Part shown: positions 1 to 11,146 of the stretch, piece by piece
Numbering within the stretch: the first letter of the stretch is position 1
Layout: the number at the start of each line of letters is the position of its first letter
NCBI GenBank assembly: GCA_009733775.1
Contig: WOGZ01000044.1
Coordinates: 1 to 64,000 of the forward strand
Direction of reading: 5' to 3'
DNA length: 64,000 bases
Origin: Alectoria sarmentosa
Taxonomy: Eukaryota; Ascomycota; Lecanoromycetes; Lecanorales; Parmeliaceae
The notes under the pieces: generated by a model
The model's input: only the letters and a program-made list of their open reading frames with translations
Told to the model about the DNA's origin: nothing
Databases searched by the model: none
Made by a program: the position numbers and the translations under genes

Positions 1-3000
1 TAAAAAATATATATATAATCGTTAAAGAGTTTAAATAAAAAAATGTGTTAATAATGAAAAAAAATGAAAAAAATTGCGAGTAAAAAAAAAAAAAAATACG
101 TTTAACGAAATCATTTTTGATAAAAAAAAAAAAAAATATCATATCAAAAAAAGTGATAATGTTTTATTATAACAAATAACGCGATAATTTTCTTCTCTCG
201 CAATTGAGACACTTTTATATATTAATCAAATTAAATCACATATCTCATTTTATATTTATTTTATAAATCAAACGATTTATTAAACTCACAATTGAGTAAA
301 ATTATTATAAACAGATTTCGTAAAAAACCTTCGCTTTTTCAAACATTTACTTTTTTTAAAGTTTTATCTCATTTAACGTTATTATGCGTAAGATCTTTTA
401 TTATATAAATAACATAATAATTTAAAAAAAGATTATCGTTTATTATTCGTAGATTTTTATAAAATAAAGAATTCGATACGTTTAAAAGAAGAAAACGTAA
501 ATAATAAAATTCGTTTGCATTAAAATTAATATAATATATTCTCATAATAAAAACTCGATGCGTTTTTGACGTAAACTTTATTTTTAAATGTTTTAAATAT
601 TCTTTTTTCAAACGTAATGTTTCGATAAATTAATATAAAAAAGATTTATTAATCGTCTTTATTATTAACGTCGTATATTTAATTGAAAAAAGATTATAAA
701 AGAGATTTAACGTTCGTTTATTATTATTATATCAAATAATTAAAAATCATTATTAAAAATCACGATTTATTGATTTGAAAAATGAATAAATAATCGCTTT
801 ATAACAAAATTATAATTATATAATTTAAAATTAAATATTTTTTAATAAGTTTTTATTAATCTCATTTAACGTGCGTTTCGATATTTTTAAATCTCATTTA
901 TCGAATTTATTATATCGTATTTATTCACTCGCTTTATTTAAAGATTAATTTAATTATTATTTTTATAAACGTATTTAAAAATATATTTATAAGTTTTAAC
1001 GTTAATGTATATTTTCACATTAATGTGAATATTATATTTAATCGATAAATACGAATTATAAAACATTATTTAGCAATTTTATTTAAATTCATTTTTTGAA
1101 ATTATAATAAATTTATATCGACGATAAATAAAATATTCGATATTTGATTTAAAGATAATATAATCGTTAAACTTCTTTGAAAATCGCTTATTGCATTAAT
1201 TTTTATTCGAATTTTAATAAAATAAAACGATATTCGTTTTATTTATAACGTAATAATTATAATTATTATAAATTATATATTTAATTATAATAACATAAAG
1301 ATTAAGAAATCGTATATGATTAGAAATTTTAATATTAATAATAACGTTTATTTCGTTAACGTTCAAATAACGATTTTTAAAATATAATATAATAAATATA
1401 TAAATATGCGATAGTTCTCGTTTTTAAAATTTTATAATATAATAATATGTTGAAACTCGATCTTTTACGAGCAAAAGTTAATTAAAATTAAAATTAATTA
1501 TTGAAATTTCAATCGATTATAGTTTTATTCTCGAAATAAAAAGAAAAAATTTGAAAACATTATAAGATTTATAAATAAAAATTATAACGTATAAAGAATT
1601 AAATCGTGTTAAAAGCATTTTTAAAAATTGTAATTTATATTAATTATTTAATTAACGTGTTTTTAAAAGATTTATTATAAGTAAATTTATTAAAGAAGAT
1701 GAAAAAAAGCTTATTAAACATTTTTTTTTAAGATATTATTTATAAAGATCTTTAATTTCAATTTAAACATTTTTATTATTAAATTAAATCGATTAATAAT
1801 TAATTCGTTAAATAATAAATTAATGATGATTTTAATTCATTTTAAATTGCAAATAAAAATAATAAAGATATTTAATCGATTAAATTTAATAATTAAGGTT
1901 ATATAATTTTGATAAAATTATTTTATAAATCGTGAATTTTTTTTAATATGAGAAAGAAAAGATAATACGTTATTTATTAATTTATACGTTTATGATAATT
2001 TCATCGATTTAAACATTAATAATTGTTTAATAAATGTCAATTCGAATAATCTTTTACTTTTATTTCATTTAATAAAATCGATTGTTTTCAACGATTATAT
2101 ATGTATCGTAAACGAAATGTTAAAATAATTTATCGCAATAAAAAAAACGATTGAATTTAATAAAACGAATTTATATAAAATATTTATAAAAAATCAATTT
2201 AATGAATTTGAAAAAATAAAAAGATAAATTTATAGAAAAAGATTAATGTAACTCGTGTTGAATTTTCTCGATTATTAACTTATAAAGCGAAATTGTTATT
2301 ATTATTTTAATTAACAAAAAGACTTTTATTAAATGAAACATTTATAATAAATATATTATTATATTATAATTATTCGTCAAATGAAAAAATAAAAGAATAA
2401 CGCAATAATATATAAGCGAGATATTAATATAAAATATTATATTTATCGTTATTTTAAGCCTTAATTAAGACGTTTCTCATTTCGAATATATTTAATAAAT
2501 TATTTATATTGCTTTCTTAAACAATAACGATTTCATTTGAAATAAAATAATTATAAATACGTGAATTATGATATTACGAGTTTTTATGCAATAACTTATA
2601 ATCTCGTATAATTAAATCGATTTTTAATTTTTTAAACATCGTTTTAAAAATAATAATATAAAAATTAATGCTTTTAAAAAAAAAAAATTTTTGATAAGAT
2701 TATTATTTAATATTATTATAATAATCATATTTGATAATATTAATATAAAAAACGCGATCGAGAAACAGTTATATTATGTTATAAATTATTTTTGAGTACT
2801 ATTCATGATGTAAATTTATTTAAAACCCGATTTTTTATTCTTTAAAGACGTCAAAGCGAGTATATAAATAATGATCGCGTTTTATATCTTATATATGAAT
2901 AAAATTATCAAATAATTAATGATAATTTATTGTGAAATCATCGAGACGACGTTATTATATTAAATATTATAAGCGCGATATTTTTTACATTTATCGATTA

Positions 3001-4860
3001 AAATTATAATGTTAAGTTTTAAAGAGTGTAATATGTTATTAATATCACGTTTGTTGAAGTTAATAAAATAATTTATATTCATTTTAACGTTTTTTTAATA
3101 CTTTTTATTCTCATCTTAATCGTTATTTAAATTATCGTTTTATGAAACGTTTATTTTAAACGTAATAATTTTAATCTTATCGTTATTATAACATCATTTA
3201 AATATCTTATTTATAAACGACGTCGCATCACATCGATCGTAAATTTGATTTATAAAATCGAGATTATATCGCAGAGACTTTATAATGTATAAATAACGCG
3301 CAATATAATTTATTAATTTTATTAAAAATTAAGTAATTGTTAAAAGAGAATTAAAAAATAAATTTGAAAAAGAATTATTAAAAAAATCGATATTAAGAAA
3401 ATCTATTAATAAATCTCGCAGTAAAGAATTCTTTACATTGATTAAAACATTTTTCGATCGTTTAAAAATGTAAAAAACGCGTTATTAAATAAAAGAGAAA
3501 ATGATAAACGAGATAAAAAAAAAGAGCGCGTTTTGAAATAATGAAAATCGATTAATTTAAAAAGACGACGATTATAAGAGCGAGAAATCTATTCGAGATC
3601 TTTTTGAAAATCTTTTTACGCGTTTATAAATAATAAAAAATGATTATTGTATTCGTTTTCGATTTCGATTATTAATAATAACGAATTCGTCGAAAGATAA
3701 TTTATAAACGTTAATAAAGATTTTAATAAACGAATAAAACGAGAATATATATTTAAGATATTTAATAACGTTTAAGTGAGAATTTTCAAAAGCGAATATA
3801 TTTATATCGATGATCGATTGATAAATTAATAAAAAAATAAAAAAATAATGATAATACGCGACTTCGCAGATAAATTAATTAAATGAAAAAAATATTGCCC
3901 GCTTTCGACAGACCTTATGCGACTTAAAAATCGATTTTTGAATGTTTTTTCACTTTATTAATAATACATTAAATTTCATTATTTTTGCATTATTGAAAAG
4001 CGCAAATCGAATTTTATAATTTACGAAATTATAAAGAATTTATATTTTTAAAAAGATAAAAGGCAAAAAAAGTAAAATTTTTATATACAATTTTAATAAA
4101 GGCGCTCGAAAGCTTTAAAAGTTTATTAAAGATTACACGTAAAACTAAGTAATGTTTAAACGTGATTTAAATGAAATTTTAATTATAAAGTTTTAAGTAT
4201 AAATGCATGCATGCAGAAGTAGAAGGTTAGGTTATAACTTGACACGTTAATGTAGGGCTGAGTTATAGGGCTAGCCTTAATTTATGATGAATCGCAGTAT
4301 CAAAGAGCGAATTATAACAAGTCGCTACTCGAACGCTAATTGAAAAGCGTAATAATTCTAAATTTATAATTAATTGCATATATAAATTTAAGGTTCTTTA
4401 GCTCAGCCTTACACTATTTCTTTATATATATTAATTATAAAAATGTTTATATATCTCTTTTTTATAAAAGGTTTTTTAAAATTAAACTTTTTATATAATA
4501 ATATAATGATAACGATATAATTTATAAATGTAATAAAAAAAAGTTTTTTTTATATATTTATATTATATCTTTTAATTTATATTATATTATTTATTAAATA
4601 AATTTAATTTTAATTTAAATAAAAAAGTGAAATATTTATTATAACGATTATTTTAATTTTTATATAATTTTAACGAAAATATAAATAAAAAATAACGAAA
4701 TTAATTTTTTAATTAAGCGCGAATAATAACGATAACGATAATAATAACAACGATAGCGATAAATAAATCGAGGTTTAAAAAAGTTACATTTATTTTAAAT
4801 GATTAATGAATTATACACGATTTCAAATTTACACGATTTATTGTTATATCACGATTTTAC
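1..4860. repeat. AT-rich, gene-free block (probable RIP-degraded repeats)
   Basis: The sequence is overwhelmingly A and T, with long A or T runs and dense stop codons in all frames. It changes abruptly to ordinary composition at about 4860. Many of the few remaining C and G bases sit in CpG steps, while TpA is abundant, which is the pattern expected if CpA was converted to TpA. No credible coding region, tRNA, rRNA or telomere repeat is visible. In Pezizomycotina, blocks like this are usually transposons destroyed by repeat-induced point mutation. That origin is an inference, since no transposon protein can be read here. Confidence 0.85.
4247..4417. repeat. Imperfect inverted repeat inside the AT block
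   Basis: A left arm (about 4247-4285) and a right arm (about 4380-4417) are imperfect reverse complements. Both outer ends carry a TGTARGGCTGAG-like core, followed by a partly matching AAGG-containing inner segment. The enclosed span is about 170 bp and is less AT-extreme than its surroundings. It could be a small inverted-repeat transposon (MITE-like) or the terminal repeats of a decayed element. No clear target-site duplication was seen. Confidence 0.4.
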
Positions 4861-5345
4861 CTTCTGCGTGCATTTGGTGATGATTTAAATAAAAAAGTTG
4901 TGGGGGCGGTGCCAAGTTTCGCGCTTCCGTCAAGGGTTTCGCAAACAGGAGTAGTCAGAATTCAACCGATTAGAATTCATCCAAGCCTTTTACTGCATGT
5001 CTCGGCATTTACCGCCGGTTAAATGCTTGTCTTTGCCTTTTGCGCCAACGGTCCATTATATCATCACACTTGATATATGCTTCATGCAGTACCGCTTTGA
5101 TATCTCCACTTCCTGTCCTTCGCTATAGACTGTCAAAGGCTTGGACGTCTCGATTTCAATGGACAATGACAAGGTTGCGGGCAGAGATGAAGACAAACAG
5201 AGTGAGCATTTTGGACTGAACATTACAACACCTGGTCTATACACCTCGTATCATGCGTCCTGAACAAGGAGACAGAGTGGCCTTGAATAAAAAGTTATTG
5301 GTTGCGTAACCAGACTTCCCGACAGCACATAAGACGAGCCGGCTA
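4861..5345. other. Transition segment between the AT block and the first gene
   Basis: Composition is normal here. A 62-codon minus-strand open frame (5056-5244) reads like a piece of a larger protein but has no clear start, end or family. Nothing else is supported. Confidence 0.4.
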
Positions 5346-6763
5346 TCATGCCATTGGTCTCCATAATACCTCGATGATTGTCATTGCACTTCCCCGGGGT
5401 CTTCGGAATTCTGCAACATAGAACCTTGGATCCGCTTCGTGGAACAAAGCCTGGAAAGCTTTCGCCGTCCTTTCATTACCATTGAATTGGGCCAGCATCA
5501 CGAGATCTGCGTGGCTGTTGAAGTAATACTTGTTAGTGATTTCGAAAGGAAAGGGGAATCAATGCGTAGGCCACCGCACATTGTCAAAGAAAAAGCGCTT
5601 ACCGGGGCCTGATTCTGTCAACTTGGTTTCTGGTCCTTCCGTCAAAACCCGTTCATAAAGGATGATCCTTGCTCCTTCTTTCAAAGCGGGAACCAGACTT
5701 CGAAGGATAATCAAAGCGTATTTGTCGCTCCAGTCATGCAAGATCCATCGAAGAAAATAAACATCAGCCATCCTCACTGGTTGCTCTGTGAAGAAGTCGT
5801 GCTGCATGAACTTAATCCTGTGTTCTATTTTCTGCGGAAGGATTTCTTTTCCGTCTTTTATAGTACCATCTAGGTCTTGCACGATGAACTCAATGTCATT
5901 TGTGGAACTCACGAGAGCCCGGGGCACCCATCCTTGGCCTCCGCCAACATCGACAAACGTTGGCCCTGGGTAATCCAAGGACGGCCAAGGATAGCCATGC
6001 ACGAGATGTTTAAGGTCCCAGCTTTCCAGACTGGCATAGTACCGCATGGCGCCCCCGAAGCGCCTTGCTCGCTCCGGATGCTGTGCCAAGAATGCGAACA
6101 TCGTCACACCAGGCTCGTTGATCAACACGAATGCGGCTTCGCTTGGCTCCTGGCAGTCAGGGTGCATTTTGATAGCATCGACCGCTCTCGTGCTGACCTG
6201 CCAAGTTTCTCGGGCCATCATGACGATCGTGTCACTCAAATCGGCCTCTGTAGCTAGGAGGCTAGACGATGCCGTGTGTTGAACCTGGCCAGGCTCTTTC
6301 TCGATAAATTTGGTTGCCCATCGCATGTCGCATAAGGCGTTCGACGAGATGCTCTGGAAGCTCACTGCTGCTTGCAATGTCTCTAAATGTGGTGGAGCCT
6401 GTAGGAGGAACGTGATCGGCTAGGCGGAACTCATTGATGGCACCCAATGAAATTTCATCCGCACACTCAACCAAAGATTAGTCAGGGGATCTGGTAGAGA
6501 ATGGTCACTTCTCAGGAAATGAATGAGGGAAGATATACGGCCCACATGATCTCTGTAAAGCCCCCTTCAGGCCTGAGAGCAAGTCGTTTCAGTGTCTGGG
6601 CCGAGTTGGCAAGCGCTTCCCTCGCTTCGATGAGATCGGGAGGAAGTCCAAAGAGTGTGTCATGCTCGAACGAAGTGTGTTGCCGTCCTTGGGATAAGAG
6701 GTACTCATCCAACTTTCTTGCCTGAAACAAAGCCTCCTCTGCAAGCGACGTAAGAGATGGCAT
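5346..6763 (-). pseudogene. SAM-dependent O-methyltransferase (fungal COMT type), one frameshift
   Basis: This is a fungal O-methyltransferase that would methylate hydroxyl groups of small aromatic or polyketide substrates. Exons rebuilt from splice sites are 6539-6763, 5603-6465 and 5346-5506. Visible family features are the RHAM segment and HTASS stretch of the N-terminal dimerisation region, the SAM-binding glycine loop FVDVGGGQGW, the WILHDW motif, and a C-terminal exon with DLVMLAQFN and ER. The frame breaks at about 6295-6303: RHAMGNQIYRE is in one frame and EPGQVQHTASS in the next, consistent with one extra A in the coding strand (or two missing bases). It is therefore either a pseudogene or carries a sequencing indel. 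The start at 6763 is preferred because family homology begins there; the frame stays open upstream to an ATG at 6934. Its neighbour is a decarboxylase on the same strand. Substrate unknown. Confidence 0.8.
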
Positions 6764-7245
6764 TCCCTTCAGAAAGTAATGTGATTGTACAGGGTGCGAA
6801 TTTAAAAACGACCGAAAAGCGCACCGCAAATCTGAATCGGTAGTCGCAGGTTGACAGGTGTCTAACGAGCATGGGTTGGAGGCAGACTGTGCTGCTAGAG
6901 CGTACTTTTGATGAGCCTTGAAAGGGCTCGTCAAGGTTCGAATAACTCAGTGCGCTACCCCACCATTGCAGTATGAAATAAACTCCCTGCGTGACAATAC
7001 ACGTATGCTGCAGTGGTGTTTTATTGCGTATCAAAAACGACCTCTTGTTTTTTTCGCCGTCGACATTACGAATGTAGATACAGTGTTTCAAGTAACAGAT
7101 TTCATAACCTACGACTGGGCCAGATGTGGGTTCAATTTAAGTCCTACCACAAGATGATCTAAGGGTATATCGTGCGCAGAAGGTGGACTCTGTACATGGC
7201 TGCTGCCGCGCGCCACGATAATCCCTGTTGAGATGAAATATAGCC
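6764..7245. other. Intergenic, methyltransferase to decarboxylase
   Basis: It separates two minus-strand genes and should hold the methyltransferase promoter and the decarboxylase 3' end. An alternative upstream ATG for the methyltransferase (6934) lies here. No other feature is supported. Confidence 0.4.
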
Positions 7246-8283
7246 TCACATCGTCGTCCGAGTCAACAAGAGTTGCTCTGCACTCCCTCGGTAGACCATG
7301 TACAAATACTCCTTTCCAATGCAGTCAGGAAGGTCCCGTTCCACACGTTGCAAGATTTTCCCAGCTGCCTCAAAAGGTGTCCATGGCACATCGCTACCGA
7401 AAAGAAGACGCTGTTTCCCAGTGAATTTCAGTAGTGAATCGACTTGATTTGGTACTGGGTCGCCTGCCAAGTCGAACCAGAATTGTTCTGCTAACACTGC
7501 CCTAATCTGGGCTTCAGTAACAGGAACAGGGTCCCTCATCGAGGTGAACGGTTGTCCAAGGCGTACTACCAGAATCGCCCGATCAATCAGTGAGGGCAGG
7601 ACTCCCCCACAATGGGAGACGATCCAACGGATATTTCTGAAACGGCACGCGGTACCAGTCATTATCAAGTCCAGGATTGAACGCCCACTGTCGAAGAGGA
7701 ATTCGAATATGGGGGCTCTGTATGCCGTGGCAAGGGGTGCGGAGAATGCATAGCACTCTGAAGCGATTTGGTCCTTTCCGATGGTCTGGTGGCAAGCAGA
7801 AGTGGGGTGGACGAAGACGACGGCGTTGCGGGAGTCCAGCTCGGCAAGAATGGGCCGCAGGTGCGGGTCGCCAAGGTAGAAGCCCGAGGTATTCGACAGC
7901 AAGGCCACCCCATTGGCCTTGAGGGGTCCGTCGAAAACATGTTTGATCTCTGCGAGAGATGCGGAAACGTCGGGCAAAGGCAGAGACGCGAAAAATCCAA
8001 AACGGTTGGGGTATCGAGCCACGAAACTGGCCGCATATTCATTGCTCTCCCTGGTCACTCTCTGATTGAGAGCTTCATCAGATGAGATACTCGTGCCTGG
8101 AGAGGAGACGCTAAGGATAGATGTTGCAATGCCGTGAGAATCCATATAGGCGAGGTGTGACTCGGCAGACCAGGCTGGAACACCCGGCATTCCGTCTGGT
8201 TTGGTGTAGCCATGTTCAAAGAGTGCTTTGCGATAGGCAGGGCTTAGGAAATGGGCGTGCACGTCGATTTTCCGATCAGCCAT
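7246..8283 (-). CDS. Amidohydrolase-family decarboxylase (ACMSD / 6-methylsalicylate decarboxylase-like)
   Basis: An intronless 345-residue protein of the amidohydrolase-2 (ACMSD) superfamily, metal-dependent TIM-barrel enzymes that decarboxylate aromatic acids or related compounds. The N-terminal metal motif is clear (H9-A-H11 in DVHAHF). Further expected ligands are the His in VFVHPTS, the His in VSHCGG and the Asp in FGSDVPW. Length and motif order fit the family well. Fungal relatives act on 6-methylsalicylic acid or gamma-resorcylate in polyketide pathways. That exact substrate is an inference here, because no polyketide synthase lies within the window. The adjacent methyltransferase on the same strand supports a tailoring role in a small or eroded biosynthetic cluster. 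Confidence 0.88.
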   Translation of the reverse strand: MADRKIDVHAHFLSPAYRKALFEHGYTKPDGMPGVPAWSAESHLAYMDSHGIATSILSVSSPGTSISSDEALNQRVTRESNEYAASFVARYPNRFGFFASLPLPDVSASLAEIKHVFDGPLKANGVALLSNTSGFYLGDPHLRPILAELDSRNAVVFVHPTSACHQTIGKDQIASECYAFSAPLATAYRAPIFEFLFDSGRSILDLIMTGTACRFRNIRWIVSHCGGVLPSLIDRAILVVRLGQPFTSMRDPVPVTEAQIRAVLAEQFWFDLAGDPVPNQVDSLLKFTGKQRLLFGSDVPWTPFEAAGKILQRVERDLPDCIGKEYLYMVYRGSAEQLLLTRTTM

Positions 8284-9142
8284 AGTCCTAAAATGCGACT
8301 GACTGTGTATCCTTTAAGCTATCTCGTGTAGCATTTGGAGCTGAACCGATACAAATACTACACGAAGATCAGGCAATCATCCACACATAACAAGTCCGTG
8401 TGCGTCATGCACTTTGCCACGTCCGGAAGGTCGCCCCTTTACGCAAGTTACCTACCCTCGTAAACAAGCACATGTCCGACGTGCAGGATGCACATGTGCG
8501 GCCGATGTGCTTTATAGGTTTTTGTCCAAATTCTCGGGAGCCAAGCTACGGACAACGAGTGCCCCCATGGAGTGCATTGATCGTCGATCTCGCTTTTGGG
8601 CGGACATGGTGGAGTGTTCTGTGCTTCCCATTCGTAAAAGTCCTAGACAAGACTCATGAGGTTAATTTGCCGAAACGCGCTGCCAAACCCCAACCAGCTT
8701 CCAGGCTCCAGTCTGATGTGAGTAGGTATAAAACTGAAAATACCAAATTTTCATGGAATTCAAAGTCCAAAGCAAGAAGGCAAAACCATGAGGAATCCAC
8801 TCACACCTCCGTTTAACATGCAGGCGCCGCTGTAGGGCGTATTGCCGGAATGACTTTAGGCCGCGGAGCTGAGACGGAGATGTTGGGGGCATGCAGGATT
8901 CATCATGCACATGCAATGCGATGCGATGTGATGCGTCTCGCAAAATTGCTACTCCGTATGCACCTCTTTAAAGCGGCACTCGTCTGCTGAGCAAAGGGCG
9001 GAGCTAAGGTGTAAAGGGATATCATTGGTGTATTTATGAATTCGCCACTCATTACCCAGTGAGCGTTAGCTAATTCCGAAACCCGTTCTGTCCAACTCTT
9101 TCAATATCGCTGTGAACGTGCTCATTTTGACATCTATCCCCA
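8284..9142. other. Intergenic; promoter of the decarboxylase
   Basis: Ordinary composition. A short degenerate GCGAT/GATGC repeat occurs near 8905-8940 and palindromic ACATGT/GCACATGTGC elements near 8468-8500. No gene supported. Confidence 0.4.
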
Positions 9143-9748
9143 ATGGCTCTTCAAGGTCCTGCCTACGGCGGTTTAGGGCCCACATTACTCGGCATTTCAT
9201 GGATGGAGTTCCCGCTCACAACGATTATCATCGCCGTGCGCACATACACGAAAGTCAAGTTGGTGTCTCGCGGTGGTTCCTGGGCCCTCTTCTAGGCTAT
9301 CAGCGCTTGGGTCAGCAGTTCGGCCCTCAGAAGTACCAGGGGCACTGACTGATCCGTCGCAGGTTGTCGCATTGTTCAACGGCATATCGCTCACAGTCGC
9401 TGCAGCTTTTGGGATGGGTAATCATGAACAATATCTGTCTAATCAAGACTTCTCGAAGGCTATACACTGGGTATGGGTGGGTAACGCAACGACCTTGATA
9501 TCGATCAGCCTCGGAAAGATTGCTGTTATGGCGTTCTTGCTCACTATACAAGGCGAGACTTACAAGGCGAGGCGCCGTGTGCCGTATTTTCTGTGCACCT
9601 CGACGGTAGGCTTTGATTACAGCGCTGCATCTTTGTGAGCGCAATGTGAGCAATAGCAATGGGCTGAGATCTTGGATTTTAGGTCCTTTTGAACCTAACA
9701 ACTGTCATCATCATCTTCCTCCAGTGCGATCCACCGCGCAAGCTCTGA
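9143..9748 (+). pseudogene. Broken PTH11/rhodopsin-like seven-helix membrane protein
   Basis: This is a remnant of the fungal rhodopsin-domain family of PTH11-like integral membrane proteins. The first segment (from ATG 9143) ends in a transmembrane stretch and an RTYTKVKLVSRGG loop. A second segment (about 9367-9605) carries AAAFGMGNH, then a helix ending GKIAVMAFLL. A plausible intron at 9606-9682 leads to a third segment with TTVIIIFLQCDPP, matching the conserved QC.P turn. The next conserved Trp codon reads TGA (9746-9748), after which similarity stops and AT-rich DNA begins. The DD motif usual after the first loop is also missing. The remaining helices are absent, so it is very probably non-functional. 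Confidence 0.65.
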
Positions 9749-9854
9749 CATATGAATGATGCAAAAATACAGGTGGTCTGCAGAAGAAGAAGTCTCCGCA
9801 GTGTCAAAGCGTTAAGCCTAATAGGGTTGTCAAGCACATCAGGTGGAGGAATCC

Positions 9855-10340
9855 GTAACATTAAGCTTCGGTATATAATATATCGATAGAAATTTAAATA
9901 GATTTCAGAGTATTTTGAGCAGCGATATATAAATTGATATTGATATAAAAGCATATTTCACATCTTAATAATTCATATATAGTAAGAAAAATGTTTTCAG
10001 GAAAAGATTGACGACCGCGCGATATTCAATTTTTATTGATTGGTATCGTAAAAGTGATAAGATGCGAGAGAGTAAATTATCGAGGTTTTCAAGATATGTG
10101 TCTCTTTTTTTGTCTTCGATGGCTTGTTTTTGCTTTTTTAAGACTTATTCTAGTTCGTACTTATCAGACGCAGATAAGGTAACAATTTTGTTTGCTGGTG
10201 GTAGTTAATGGTATTGAGGTTCGATTTCCAATGGCGCCGGTACAATGGTGTAGCTGTTTCTTATTTTCTAATTTGAGACATATTTGATTATGATATAGTT
10301 AAATAATAAATAAAATGAAAAAAATCGCGTGTTTGAGATT
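9855..10340. repeat. Second AT-rich patch
   Basis: AT-rich sequence with many stops starts where the membrane-protein remnant breaks off. It is less extreme than the first block. It probably marks another decayed repeat insertion; no transposon protein can be read. Confidence 0.55.
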
Positions 10341-11146
10341 CGCGGTTTTCCGGATTTTTTTTGTTACATTAGCCTCGGCGTTTATCGGATAGGCCTCGAG
10401 GCTCTTGTATAATCGTCGCCGCGTTATGCCCCAGGATTGCAGCTTTTCTACTTCAGGTAAGGCTCCATTCTTGATCACACATCTTTGACCACGTCTCACT
10501 CACATTATCAAGCGATCCCTCTATCGCTGTCATTGGGGTCGGAAGGTGCAGTTCGGTTGAACTTTTTGCCTTGTTAGACGCTCATCTCTCGAGTTGCCGG
10601 TTGTGCGCAAGCCTTGCTGCCGGCTACAAGCGCCTTGCTGTCAGAACCAAACACATTTAATCGCGTGATGAGAAAAAAAAATTATCAGAAAAGGTTGATG
10701 AGTGGAGCCTGTTTCCAAACAACAGAGTGGATGAGGACCCACTACTACTCTACAGGAAAAAGCTTGTGCGCGCATGCAAGCCAGAGGTCAAGCACACCAG
10801 TTGTCTTCACAATTGACTCGACGCACTCAGCCGTATAACCCGCGAACAATCTAATAATGAAACGAGTCATAGGACTTTGCAAAAGCTAGGTACTAGTACT
10901 ACTTCAATACGTGCTTTAGTGGTTTTGCCGATCCTCAAAATTCCCAGGTTGGGGTACGAAACGCCTCATAATAAAATAGCTAGTTTGTATAAATATCTAC
11001 AATAGTGAACCTAGCACAAATAGTTGCGATCTCCATCCTTCGATTTTCCTTTTCCAACATAGATCGAGGGTTTCTTGAAGTCTGTTCCAAAATTCAGTGC
11101 CTGAAAAGCTTTGACTGACATTTGAACTTAGCCTAGAACATCCGTC
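10341..11146. other. Intergenic upstream of the secreted protein
   Basis: Mixed composition with no supported gene. Short open frames here lack family resemblance. The distal end holds the promoter of the small secreted protein. Confidence 0.4.
10988..10995 (+). promoter_or_regulatory. TATA-like box of the small secreted protein gene
   Basis: TATAAATA lies about 150 bp before the ATG at 11147, with the right orientation and spacing for a core promoter of a highly regulated fungal gene. Sequence match only. Confidence 0.4.

Noticed and set aside
1..60. Possible telomere end
   Set aside because: No TTAGGG-type repeats at the left edge; only AT-rich sequence.
369..611. 80-codon frame in the AT block
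   Set aside because: Low-complexity Asn/Tyr/Ile/Leu peptide expected by chance in AT-rich DNA; no family likeness.
10215..10235. GGTTCGATTTCC resembling a tRNA T-loop
   Set aside because: The flanking bases do not form the T-stem and no anticodon arm or acceptor stem is present.
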